64,000 nucleotides of DNA from a virus. Below, piece by piece: positions 14,407-23,253 of this stretch. Location of the stretch: the IMG/VR virus record IMGVR_UViG_3300032053_000009, positions 18,630 through 82,629 of that record. One strand, given 5' to 3'. A model generated the notes under the pieces. The model did not search any database, had not been told where the DNA came from, and was given only the letters and a program-made list of their open reading frames with translations. The position numbers and the translations under genes were made by a program. Numbering within the stretch: position 1 is the first letter of the stretch; every line of letters starts with the position of its first letter.

Positions 14407-16046
14407 TAGTTTTTCTGCGCCACAATCACGTCAATGTATTGAAGCGTGAACGTTCCCAAAATCGTATCCGTGCCAGGTGACGCAGCACTCGTCCCAGGAG
14501 ATTGAGCGTCGGTTGTGAGAGCTGTCGCACTCGTCCCAGGCGCCTGAGCGTCTGTCCCTGGCGCTGTTGCACCCGTAGCGGCGCCATGAGCATGAGCACC
14601 TTGTGAATCTGTGCCAGGACCTGCGCTACCCGTAGCTCCTGCATGGCTATGCGATCCATCATTCCCAATAGAATGTGTGTGGCTGTTCACAACATGAGAA
14701 TGCGAACCTTCAGGACTGGTCAACGCCCAAGAATATGTGGGACTTGTGAGTGATTGAGCAGTATAGGCAGAAAAAGTATGACCAGTGCAAGGATCGGCAA
14801 TAAACGATCTCGGATCGGGAGAGGCAGCGACGCCCCAAGGTCCTCGTTCCGGCCTATGATCATAAGCAGTATCGCTTATCTGAAAAGCCTCAGTGCCGCC
14901 AGTATTGCCAAACACAAACGATTCTTTGTGTTGGTGATCGGCAAACGTATCTGTGCCTGGCGCTGTTCCGCCACTTGCCCCAGTATGATTATGAGTTCCG
15001 TCCGCACCAATAGAGTGAGTATGCCCATTCACGGTATGAGCGTGTGTGCCATCCGAACTGACGCCATGCGTATGACTATTGACGGTATGGCTGTGGCTGT
15101 TCACGGTATGGCTATGACCAGTGATGCCGTGAGTATGGGCGTTCACGGTATGGCTGTGGCTGTTCACAGTGTGAGCATGAGCCAAATTGAATCCAGTTGA
15201 CATTGACGACGATCCGCCAACTCCACCCCCAGCACCGCTTACAATACGCAACGCCTTGTCATTATTGGTCACGAGCTGCGTCCAGCCGCTTGGTGGTGTC
15301 GCTTGATAGAAGACCTGAATCGTTCCGGTCTGATTAAAACCAATTCCAGACCCAACGAACGATGCCGTGTTTATACGATCCTGATTTACTGATCCAGCCA
15401 CCAAACGAGAACCATCCAATCCATAATCCGTTCCTCGTTGACGAAACGTAACAGGAAACGAACTCGATACCAGCATGGCGCTATCGACAAAGAACGTTCC
15501 GATCTGTAGGTCAGGAGCGAACGCTCGAAACACATTGACGTGGAGATAAGTGGCAGTGGTGGCAATGGTCTGCGTGACCGTCAACGTCTGATAAGCGCCG
15601 CCGCCAGGATGGAAGGCGCTAACAGTTTCCGTGATGCCGTCATCAATGGAGATTTTGACAGCGTTCGGCAGTGAGCTATAAACACGAACGGACAGAGAGA
15701 GCTTCAATCCCTTGAATTGTTGGTAATTGGAGAAGACTTGGTAAATCGCATACTGAACATCCGGCGACCCCGCTCCCGACACGACAAGTTTCATTGCATA
15801 ATTGCCGCTATCGACTTGAGCGCCAAGGTCAGTACGAGCTGCACGATTCACATTCACTGTTGGCAACGAGCTGCCAGCTTTAAGAACTTGCCACGAATCT
15901 AATGTGAAAGCACCATTGGCCGGATTCGTATAGACCGAACCATTGTTGGTTTGGTCTATTTCAAATCCACCATTTAGGAGGAGGTTTTCGTGTATCCCGT
16001 ATCCCTTAACGCTTCCGTCAGTACCAACTTCCCAGAATTGACCCAT
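14406..16046 (-). CDS. Tail fibre with galactose-binding-like domain and HxH-rich tip
   Basis: 546 residues, AAGGAG before the ATG. Residues 21-195 are one copy of the NGGFE/galactose-binding-like domain shared by this array. A collar-type segment follows (P-P-S-G-W-T-Q-L, near residue 250), then a long His-rich zone with ten HxH motifs (about 285-375) and a second with four (about 450-495), separated by a F-x-F-G-N-T-G-G insert. The end, L-Q-Y-I-D-V-I-V-A-Q-K-N, is typical of phage fibre tips. In T4 gp37 such HxH motifs in a trimer bind iron ions in a needle, so a metal-filled needle tip that touches the host receptor is the likely structure. It is the last fibre gene before the lysis genes. 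Confidence 0.85.
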   Translation of the reverse strand: MGQFWEVGTDGSVKGYGIHENLLLNGGFEIDQTNNGSVYTNPANGAFTLDSWQVLKAGSSLPTVNVNRAARTDLGAQVDSGNYAMKLVVSGAGSPDVQYAIYQVFSNYQQFKGLKLSLSVRVYSSLPNAVKISIDDGITETVSAFHPGGGAYQTLTVTQTIATTATYLHVNVFRAFAPDLQIGTFFVDSAMLVSSSFPVTFRQRGTDYGLDGSRLVAGSVNQDRINTASFVGSGIGFNQTGTIQVFYQATPPSGWTQLVTNNDKALRIVSGAGGGVGGSSSMSTGFNLAHAHTVNSHSHTVNAHTHGITGHSHTVNSHSHTVNSHTHGVSSDGTHAHTVNGHTHSIGADGTHNHTGASGGTAPGTDTFADHQHKESFVFGNTGGTEAFQISDTAYDHRPERGPWGVAASPDPRSFIADPCTGHTFSAYTAQSLTSPTYSWALTSPEGSHSHVVNSHTHSIGNDGSHSHAGATGSAGPGTDSQGAHAHGAATGATAPGTDAQAPGTSATALTTDAQSPGTSAASPGTDTILGTFTLQYIDVIVAQKN

Positions 16047-16075
16047 TGTTCAACTCCTTTCATTCGCCTTTCAAT

Positions 16076-16462
16076 TTAGAACTGTTGAAGATTGTAGTAA
16101 GACACTCCCTGCTTCGAGCACTCGTCAATGAGAATTGACACCGCCAATGCCGCTTGTGTGCCTGTGGTCGGAAGACCACGATCAGCAGCTTGCGCCTGTA
16201 CGTCGGCAAGGCTGAGCGTCATCATCTTCAGATAGTGAAGATATTGAGCAATTGGACCACCCGCCATCGGATACTGACTCACGGTATGGCACGTCTGACA
16301 CTCAACATTGATTTGCGTGTAATTGGTTAATCCATTTATGCCAACTGTGAAAGGCAAAGTGGACACGGCAATGTTTTGGCTGATGCCATCGTTGTGGACG
16401 ACATCAACTTTATACCCACCGACATCGGTCATGTTTGAAACGTAGACTGTTTGTACTGGCAT
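16076..16462 (-). CDS. Small protein with SAP-like motif, between fibre genes
   Basis: 128 residues, AGGAGG-type signal upstream of the ATG. Residues 83-113 read L-S-L-A-D-V-Q-A-Q-A-A-D-R-G-L-P-T-T-G-T-Q-A-A-L, which matches the SAP motif (helix, R-G-L-P-x-x-G-x-K-x-x-L, helix) usually involved in DNA or protein binding. The N-terminal 75 residues are beta-rich, with a VECQTCH pair. A virion-associated adaptor or accessory protein is possible. It is the only non-fibre gene within the array. Confidence 0.65.
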   Translation of the reverse strand: MPVQTVYVSNMTDVGGYKVDVVHNDGISQNIAVSTLPFTVGINGLTNYTQINVECQTCHTVSQYPMAGGPIAQYLHYLKMMTLSLADVQAQAADRGLPTTGTQAALAVSILIDECSKQGVSYYNLQQF

Positions 16463-16499
16463 TGTTATTCTCCTCCTATTAGAGAAATATGAGTCAAAA

Positions 16500-17432
16500 T
16501 TATGTTACCTCTGCCGTATAGCTGTAAGAGAGTTCAAGAACATTATAGGTTGTTTGCGAAGCGTTCCTGTCAAATCTGGTCGAACATCCTTGAACGTTTA
16601 CGCTGGCTGTGGTGGCAGTATAATTCGCCGTATCAACCAAAGAACCAGTCCCTTGTGTAGGGCTTTGCCAAAGCTGCGCCGTCGCCAACGACATAGTGAT
16701 AGTTGGAGTAGATGCTTTAGTTACCTTAAACGGATGAACGATACGTGCCGTACTCGATGAACTGGATTCTAACGCAACCACTGGATTGTATGAACCGGAA
16801 AGCTCATAATACCGTTGACACCGAGCCAGATCGTCCGCAATGACCAAAGGAACAAACGCTTGCGGCTCTGTCCCGACAACCATCATAGCTGAATCGGCAT
16901 AAAAAGTGCCAGTCTGGATGCCGCCACCTTCATTGCGCTGTCCAACGTAAATACCCAAAGCCGACGCATTAGATTCCACTGCGTATGTGATCGTTAAGGT
17001 TTCCCAATTCCCAGAACCTGAATGATAAGACGAGAAAGCGCCTGCGATACCAGTGTCGAGTTGAAGACGAACTTTGGTCATGGTTGTCTTCACTCGCACT
17101 GATGCCGAAATTATTTTACCTCGATAATAAATATAGTTCTCAACATAGTTAGCGACTGAGCAATTGCCAGCGGTGCCCGCATTCGTGACGGTGAGATTTA
17201 ACGAATAATTGCCGTTATCGACATTGCCAGCCCCAGGCTCTTGCGCAACAGTAAATGCCAATGCGCCAACACTGCTGCCGCTTGCCGCAAACCATCGGTC
17301 AGCGGTATACGTGAAATTAGCCGGACTGCTGAATGTCGTTCCTTTTTGCCAAATTTCAAAACCACCATTAACAAAAAGATTGGAATTGCCAATATTTTGC
17401 GCCACCCGTTCAAGTCCAGTAAGATAACTCAT
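16500..17432 (-). CDS. Tail fibre / receptor-binding protein, one NGGFE domain
   Basis: 310 residues from the ATG at 17430-17432, which overlaps the upstream stop as ATGA (TGGGGTG upstream). N-terminal 15 residues, then one galactose-binding-like domain (residues about 18-195): N-G-G-F-E-I-W-Q-K-G, T-A-D-R-W, N-Y-S-L, Y-H-S-G-S-G-N-W-E-T-L-T and F-Y-A-D-S-A-M-M. A linker L-A-R-C-Q-R-Y-Y-E then leads to a C-terminal beta domain of about 100 residues ending Y-T-A-E-V-T. The layout is shared by six of the array genes. Carbohydrate binding on the host surface is the expected role. Confidence 0.85.
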   Translation of the reverse strand: MSYLTGLERVAQNIGNSNLFVNGGFEIWQKGTTFSSPANFTYTADRWFAASGSSVGALAFTVAQEPGAGNVDNGNYSLNLTVTNAGTAGNCSVANYVENYIYYRGKIISASVRVKTTMTKVRLQLDTGIAGAFSSYHSGSGNWETLTITYAVESNASALGIYVGQRNEGGGIQTGTFYADSAMMVVGTEPQAFVPLVIADDLARCQRYYELSGSYNPVVALESSSSSTARIVHPFKVTKASTPTITMSLATAQLWQSPTQGTGSLVDTANYTATTASVNVQGCSTRFDRNASQTTYNVLELSYSYTAEVT

Positions 17433-19282
17433 TCTGCACCCCACTGAGTCCCATCATACGCAAGAATCACGGCTGCGTGATTGGTGGAAATAATTAAATT
17501 CGTGTTGCCATCAATGGTTCCGGCGGCTGGCTGAATAATGATCGGATTTGTCAACGCATCACCTTTTCCATCCTTAATAATAATCTGCTCGCCAATCAAA
17601 GGACTGGACATTAAATTAACAAACGTCGCTTCACTGGCTGCCTTGCGAACAATAATACGATAATCGGTAGACAAAACCGCTATCGCTCCCGAAGCCGTGA
17701 CAACTCGTGTCGTGCCAACCAAATTGGCAATCGAAATCGGATCAGACCCGCCAATATTATGAGTTGAAGCGTGTGCAAAATTTGGAGCCACACCCGTGCT
17801 TATAAACGAAACGTTTTCATTGAGCTGGCGACCTGTGAAGAACGTGACTGTGTTCTGATTCGTTTCCGTGTAATCAACGCCATTGACCATGATCAAGCCA
17901 CCGGAATAAACAACCAAACCACCCGTATTCATGGTATAGGAAAAATTCAAGGCAAAGACAGTCTGATTTGAGGTCGCAACAATTGTTTGACGCTGAAGTG
18001 CGGGAGCGACGACACCATTAGCAATGCGATAAAAAGCGTTCAGCGTGGCGTTGGAAGCAGGCGGCACAGTCATGGTAAAGCCTGGCAAAGACTGGCTTTC
18101 AAAAAAGTCTATGCCATTATCCAGCACCAATCCATTACGAGTCACCATCAGTGTTCCAGCCACAAACGTGGATGGCAGCGTATAGGTAATATTTGCTCCA
18201 TCCGTCGCCCCTGTAGGCAACACATAATCTTGTCGAAGTTCAGCCAACTGGTTGCCGAGAAAGGTAGCCTGAAGTTTATAGAACGCCAACAACGTGTCAT
18301 TCACCTGCGGTGCTACCGTCATTGTAAACCCTGGCTGAGTGGGCTGTTCTGCGTAGTCAACGCCACTCTTAAGCGTCAATCCATTTCTGGTGACAATTAA
18401 TGACCCAGGAACATAATTTTCAGCAAGCGTAAATATAGTATTGGCGCCATTCACCAATCCTGATGGTGTGATTTCAACCCGTGTAAATTCACCGCTGCCT
18501 TGAGTCACAATCCACGTCACGCCATTAAAAAATGAGAACGTCTGCACGTCTGTCCGGTATGCTGGCTGACCAGCAAGCGGACTGGATGGATAAGACGATG
18601 CTGAGCTGAATGGAATTCGGATGGGATCACTGCTCGTCCAGTTATGCGTTGATCCATGAGCCAAATTAGGCTGGATACCTGTGCCAATAAATTGGACGAT
18701 TTCACCAACTTGACGACCTGAAGAAAAGGTCACGGTCGTGCTGTTGGTTTCAGCATAATCAGTCGTGATCAGTTGCCTCAATCCAGTGGAATAAACTTCC
18801 AGACCACCGCTACCAGGCGTATAAGAAAAGTTCAGATTAAAAACTGTCTGACCAGCGGTAGCCACGAATGATTGAGCGACCTTGGTTGGTATGGTGGCGG
18901 TCGCTGTTAAGGAATAAAACGAGATGAGGATTGATCCGGTCAACGGTGCTGACGCCATCGTGAACCCTGGTATCCCAGGCTGCTCAAAAAAGTCCACTCC
19001 ATTTTGAAGCAGCAAACCGTTTCGAGACACCACCAACGAACCAGCATAAAATTGTTCAGGCAAGGTGTAGGTAATGTTGACGCCATTGACAGATCCGGTC
19101 GGGATAATGTTGTCACGTTCTAAAACGCCGCCACCGCTCGTGCCTTGAATCTGAGTCCACGTCACACCATCATAACCGTATAAAAGTTTCGTGTCGGTTT
19201 TGTAGAACAACCGACCGATCTTCAGATCGGTCTGAGGAAAGTTCAAACCTGAGATGTCAAGTTCTTGAGATAAAATACTCAT
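17429..19282 (-). CDS. Tail fibre with alternating beta repeats, no NGGFE domain
   Basis: 617 residues. It differs from its neighbours: three copies of a 70-residue unit (near residues 58-125, 268-340, 352-425) marked by G-A-N-I-T-Y-T-L-P, L-x-V-T-R-N-G-L, G-V-D-F and P-G-F-T-M. Two copies of a second unit (about 135-220 and 430-515) have Q-T-V-F-x-L-N-F-S-Y-T and D-Y-x-E-T-N, ending H-x-S-T-H-N-x-x-x-S-D-P-I. The C-terminus is a strand-rich domain with IIIKDGKGDA. Such units are common in phage fibre shafts. Its ATG follows directly after the stop codon of the upstream fibre gene, whose last codons supply AGAGGT. Confidence 0.8.
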   Translation of the reverse strand: MSILSQELDISGLNFPQTDLKIGRLFYKTDTKLLYGYDGVTWTQIQGTSGGGVLERDNIIPTGSVNGVNITYTLPEQFYAGSLVVSRNGLLLQNGVDFFEQPGIPGFTMASAPLTGSILISFYSLTATATIPTKVAQSFVATAGQTVFNLNFSYTPGSGGLEVYSTGLRQLITTDYAETNSTTVTFSSGRQVGEIVQFIGTGIQPNLAHGSTHNWTSSDPIRIPFSSASSYPSSPLAGQPAYRTDVQTFSFFNGVTWIVTQGSGEFTRVEITPSGLVNGANTIFTLAENYVPGSLIVTRNGLTLKSGVDYAEQPTQPGFTMTVAPQVNDTLLAFYKLQATFLGNQLAELRQDYVLPTGATDGANITYTLPSTFVAGTLMVTRNGLVLDNGIDFFESQSLPGFTMTVPPASNATLNAFYRIANGVVAPALQRQTIVATSNQTVFALNFSYTMNTGGLVVYSGGLIMVNGVDYTETNQNTVTFFTGRQLNENVSFISTGVAPNFAHASTHNIGGSDPISIANLVGTTRVVTASGAIAVLSTDYRIIVRKAASEATFVNLMSSPLIGEQIIIKDGKGDALTNPIIIQPAAGTIDGNTNLIISTNHAAVILAYDGTQWGAE

Positions 19283-21367
19283 TTATGTTACCTCTGCCGT
19301 CCACGCAAATTCAACATACAGTAGCTGATATGTGGATTGATCAGTAGACCGATTTGAGCCAACATAAAAGCTCTGCAACCCTGCCGTTGGCGTCAATGTC
19401 CAATTGGCTTGATCTGCCCCGCTCACGCCATTGCCTACCCCTGCCAGATAATACATCACAGCCGTGTAGCCTGAAATCGTTATTGTCGGCGCCGCCTGTT
19501 TAGCTGCAACGAATGGAATTGATTTATAAGAAATTGAATTTGTCGAAACGTTCCGTTGTATTGGCCACGTTCCTTCATAAACAGGACTGCTGACTTCGTA
19601 ATAACGCAAACATCTTTGCAGTTCGTCAGCCGGATGCTGAGGAACAAAAGCAATCGGAGTGGCGCCAGTGATCAGCATAATTGAATCTGTGTACATGGTG
19701 CCATTGGCTTGCGGTGATAAATATGAGCCAAATCCAACTTCGACTGTCGTCAACGATCCGCTCATAATCTGTGTCGCCGTCAACGTTTCCCAGTTGCCTG
19801 ATCCAGAATGATTAACGGAGAAAGTGGTCGTCACGCCATCCGATATATAAAGATGAAATAGATTTGCGGTTGATGTTTTCACTCTGGCGCTGACCGTCAT
19901 CGTCAGCCCTGCAAAATTTCTAAAATTCTCAAGTCGCTGATAAATCGCTATTTGGTTCCCGCCAACACTGCCTGTAATATCCAATTTTAACGACGCCCCG
20001 CCCTGATCAACAATTGAAGTTTCTTTAGACACCGTGAACGTTGGTGTTGAGTCTTTATACAGTCTCCATTTATCAGCCAGGTAAACAGCATTGGCAGGAC
20101 TCGAAAAAGACGTTCCTCGTTGCCAAATCTCCATTCCGCCGTTCGTTAGAATGTTGGTCGTGTTGTCTTGCAAATCCGACAAAGCTCCGCCCTTCACCTT
20201 ATCAAGTTCAGCAAGCGTCGGAGCGAAACTGATTGGATTGGTAGCCATCGTCAACATAGCAGAGTCGATATAAGTTGTTGACACCTTAACATCGCCAGCG
20301 CCATACATCCCAATCGAAATATCCAAGTTTGCCACAGACAGCGTTTTAACAGCAGTCAATGTCTGCCAGGTATTGTCGCCTGTGTGATATTGCGAATACG
20401 AAGGTCCATCAACCGAGTTGTACAAGCGGACACGTATGCAACTTGCTTGATTGGTTTTCACACGAACAGACAAGGACAGAGTTTTCCCGTTGTAAAATTC
20501 TGGATTGTCTAAATATTGAAGGATGACTATTCCTGTACATGACCCGACATTGGTCAGATTAAATTTCAAGCTATATAGACCAGAGTCAACGATAGACGCT
20601 TCTTGGCTGATTGAAAACGTTGGCGCCACGCCAAAGCTCGTTCGCCATTTATTTGCCAAAAACGTATTGCTAATCGGAGCCACGAACGAGGTTCCATAAT
20701 CCCACTGCTCAAACCCGCCGTTGGCGAGAATGTTCTGAGCATTGTTGCGTAAATCAGAAACTGCTCCGGCTTTAACTTTGTCAATTTCAGCGCTAATGGG
20801 TGTGAAATTTGAAGGATTGGAACTCACCACCAGCATAGCTGAATCAATATAAGTTGTGGCGATTTTCATGTCGCCAGAATCCGTACCGCCAATTTTTATC
20901 AGTAGTCGATTGGCTGTTGCTGATAAAGTTTTTGTGACGATAAGCGTTTGCCAAGTTCCATCGCCAGTGTGATAAGAGGAATACGTATTGGTCAATCCGT
21001 CATGGATCAGCATTCTGATTGAATTAGCAGTATTGGTTTTGATGCGGACAGACAAGCTCACGGTAGCGCCTATATAATTTTGCCAATCAACCACGTCTTG
21101 CGCCACATAGCATAAAAAGCTCCCGCTGGCTGCCGTCACGTCCATCTTCATAGAATAAACGCCAGAGTCAACATTGACGCTCTCTTGCGAGAAGTTGACA
21201 GTACCGCCGTTATGAAAATGAATCCATTTATCGTCAACGTATGAACCAGTGGGTGGATTAGGAAACGAAGTGCCCAAGCTCCATACTTCAAAGCCGCCAT
21301 TGACCAGCATATTTAACTGCGCTGGCGCCATTGCAAAATCTGTTCGAGGATCAAGTTGAGTTGTCAT
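19283..21367 (-). CDS. Tail fibre with three NGGFE domains
   Basis: 694 residues from the ATG 21365-21367 (TAATG with the upstream gene, AGAGGT eight bases earlier); the longer frame from 21388 lies inside the previous gene. Three galactose-binding-like domains follow one another, with signatures N-G-G-F-E-V-W, N-G-G-F-E-Q-W and N-G-G-M-E-I-W, each about 180-190 residues and each ended by Y-I-D-S-A-M-L (the third by Y-T-D-S-I-M-L). The first two are linked by helical D-K-V-K-x-G-A-x-S-D-L segments. A C-terminal beta head of about 100 residues ends F-A-W-T-A-E-V-T. The internal triplication points to avidity-based carbohydrate binding. Confidence 0.85.
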   Translation of the reverse strand: MTTQLDPRTDFAMAPAQLNMLVNGGFEVWSLGTSFPNPPTGSYVDDKWIHFHNGGTVNFSQESVNVDSGVYSMKMDVTAASGSFLCYVAQDVVDWQNYIGATVSLSVRIKTNTANSIRMLIHDGLTNTYSSYHTGDGTWQTLIVTKTLSATANRLLIKIGGTDSGDMKIATTYIDSAMLVVSSNPSNFTPISAEIDKVKAGAVSDLRNNAQNILANGGFEQWDYGTSFVAPISNTFLANKWRTSFGVAPTFSISQEASIVDSGLYSLKFNLTNVGSCTGIVILQYLDNPEFYNGKTLSLSVRVKTNQASCIRVRLYNSVDGPSYSQYHTGDNTWQTLTAVKTLSVANLDISIGMYGAGDVKVSTTYIDSAMLTMATNPISFAPTLAELDKVKGGALSDLQDNTTNILTNGGMEIWQRGTSFSSPANAVYLADKWRLYKDSTPTFTVSKETSIVDQGGASLKLDITGSVGGNQIAIYQRLENFRNFAGLTMTVSARVKTSTANLFHLYISDGVTTTFSVNHSGSGNWETLTATQIMSGSLTTVEVGFGSYLSPQANGTMYTDSIMLITGATPIAFVPQHPADELQRCLRYYEVSSPVYEGTWPIQRNVSTNSISYKSIPFVAAKQAAPTITISGYTAVMYYLAGVGNGVSGADQANWTLTPTAGLQSFYVGSNRSTDQSTYQLLYVEFAWTAEVT

Positions 21368-22293
21368 TAAGTTACCTCTGCTGTCCAATTAAATTGAATG
21401 GACAAAATGGGATACGTGGTTTGATCAGTGCTGCGACTTGAGTCTAACGAAAAACCGCTCACTGTTGGATTAGCGGTTTGATTTGACCAATTCGCACCAT
21501 CCGCTCCGCCATTGCCTGCACCAGTCGTTGGCGAATGAGCACGCACAGCGCTGACAATAGTGACGGTATTAGTTGGCACCGCTGCTTTTTTTGTGTTGAA
21601 CGGAACCCAAGTGATAACCTCATTTCCAGGCGTCGCATTACGATAGATAGGGATGAAAGTTGCCAAGAATCCATTTTCATAATAGCGCTGACACCGCACC
21701 AGTTCGTTGGCTGGATGTAGAGGAATAAAATTGATTAGCCCTGGGCTGACGGTCATCATCGCCGAATCAATATAAGTTGTGCTGACAAAACATGATGTAG
21801 GTAAGCCAAGAGTCACACGAAACGCTGTTGCGACAGCGCCAACGAGCGCAGATACCGTCAATATTTGCCAAGTGTTGTCGCCAGTATGGTACGACGAAAT
21901 CCAACTTGAAAATCCATCTGTGAGATAAATTATCGCCGCATTTGGCACATTGCATTTCATGGCAACAGAAACCGTCACGATCTTTCCTCTATATGATCGG
22001 GCGTTTTCTAAATCTTGAAAAATCGCCGCAGATGTTCCTGAGCCAACAACAGTAATGTCCAACTTCAATGACGTGGCTTCAGACTGGACAATAGATGTTT
22101 CTTTTGTGATTGAGAATGTTGGGCCGCCACCATAATTAGCTTGCCACTTATCAGCCGTGTACGCCGCAATAGCTGGATTAGAGAACGGTCCTGAGCCACG
22201 CTGCCATTGCTCAAAACCACCGTTCACAAGCAGATTGATCTGTGGCGGCAACGTCATTGAAAAATCAAGATTTGGATTCAGTTGAGTTGTCAT
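21367..22293 (-). CDS. Tail fibre / receptor-binding protein, one NGGFE domain
   Basis: 308 residues from the ATG 22291-22293 (TAATG junction, AGAGGT upstream). The 15-residue leader M-T-T-Q-L-N-P is shared with the neighbours. One galactose-binding-like domain (N-G-G-F-E-Q-W-Q-R-G ... Y-H-T-G-D-N-T-W-Q ... Y-I-D-S-A-M-M) is followed by R-C-Q-R-Y-Y-E and a C-terminal head ending F-N-W-T-A-E-V-T. The head differs strongly from those of neighbouring copies, as expected if it carries the specificity. Confidence 0.85.
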   Translation of the reverse strand: MTTQLNPNLDFSMTLPPQINLLVNGGFEQWQRGSGPFSNPAIAAYTADKWQANYGGGPTFSITKETSIVQSEATSLKLDITVVGSGTSAAIFQDLENARSYRGKIVTVSVAMKCNVPNAAIIYLTDGFSSWISSYHTGDNTWQILTVSALVGAVATAFRVTLGLPTSCFVSTTYIDSAMMTVSPGLINFIPLHPANELVRCQRYYENGFLATFIPIYRNATPGNEVITWVPFNTKKAAVPTNTVTIVSAVRAHSPTTGAGNGGADGANWSNQTANPTVSGFSLDSSRSTDQTTYPILSIQFNWTAEVT

Positions 22294-23252
22294 TAAGTTA
22301 CCTCTGCTGTCCAAGTAAAAATAAAATCTAAAATGTTGTACGTGGTTTGATCCCCGCCAGTTCTTTGACCGTAAATAGTAAACGCATCTTTATTGGTCGG
22401 AGTGGAGATCGCACTCCAATTAGCTTTATCGTCTGCACTGTTGGCATTACCGCTCGTAGGTAAATAACCCATGTAATAATTTACCTTCGTTATCGTCACG
22501 GTCGGTACAGCATATTTTTGAACACAAAATCGTTGAAGAACTTGGTAATAATTTTGAGAAGTGTATCGTTGCAAAGGGGCGACTGTTTCATTATTGCTCT
22601 CTGTTTTTTCATAATAGCGCTGACACCGCACCAAATCATCAGCAGGGTGCATGGAAATAAAATTAATTGGTACATTGCCAACCGTCAACATCACTGAGTC
22701 GATATAAGTTGTCGAAACAACAGTCGCTGCCAACCCGCCCAAATGACTTAAGCAACCAATAGCAGCGGTAAGCTCCCCATTAGAACCTACAGCCGATACC
22801 GTGGTTGTCAATGTAAGAGTTTCCCATCCCGTTCCTGCATTCGAGGAAGAAAATCTCCAACTCCCCGCATCAGCAAAACCAATCTGAATTTTATTTGCGA
22901 CAGAGCATTTGACTCTTGCGGAAATACTGATAACTCGCCCATTTAATGATCCGCCTATAAGCCCTTCCAAGGACTGAATAACCCCTATGCCGAGTCCGCC
23001 TGCCACCGTCACATCCAGTTTCAGGCTGTACGGGAACACATCATAATTGCCCGCACCCCCTTCTCTGGCGATTGTAAAGGTCGGAGATCCATTCTTGGTG
23101 CAATACCAACCATCTGCTGTGTAAACTCCAAGAGCGGGTGAACTAAAAGAGGTTCCTCTCTGCCAAAAAGCAAATCCACCATTAATTAACATATTGACCT
23201 GCGGTGCCAGCGTCACGCTAAGATCTTGATCAGGAATTAATTTTGTTGTCAT
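22293..23252 (-). CDS. Tail fibre / receptor-binding protein, one NGGFE domain
   Basis: 319 residues, start M-T-T-K-L. One galactose-binding-like domain has N-G-G-F-A-F-W-Q-R-G, Y-T-A-D-G-W-Y and T-Y-I-D-S-V-M-L. R-C-Q-R-Y-Y-E and a C-terminal head ending F-T-W-T-A-E-V-T follow. The preceding gene ends with an unrelated C-terminus, yet it still supplies TTAGAGGT in its last codons, just upstream of this ATG. Role as for the other array members. Confidence 0.85.
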   Translation of the reverse strand: MTTKLIPDQDLSVTLAPQVNMLINGGFAFWQRGTSFSSPALGVYTADGWYCTKNGSPTFTIAREGGAGNYDVFPYSLKLDVTVAGGLGIGVIQSLEGLIGGSLNGRVISISARVKCSVANKIQIGFADAGSWRFSSSNAGTGWETLTLTTTVSAVGSNGELTAAIGCLSHLGGLAATVVSTTYIDSVMLTVGNVPINFISMHPADDLVRCQRYYEKTESNNETVAPLQRYTSQNYYQVLQRFCVQKYAVPTVTITKVNYYMGYLPTSGNANSADDKANWSAISTPTNKDAFTIYGQRTGGDQTTYNILDFIFTWTAEVT

Positions 23253-23253
23253 G

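Noticed and set aside
14754-15200. 148-residue plus-strand frame rich in Met, Val and Gly inside the HxH fibre gene
   Set aside because: It is the reverse complement of the His-repeat region; the repeat explains the lack of stops.
21367-21388. Conserved N-terminal sequence M-D-S-R-G-N-L before several fibre proteins
   Set aside because: It is an out-of-frame reading of the conserved W-T-A-E-V-T end of the gene before; the ATG after TAATG with AGAGGT is the better start.
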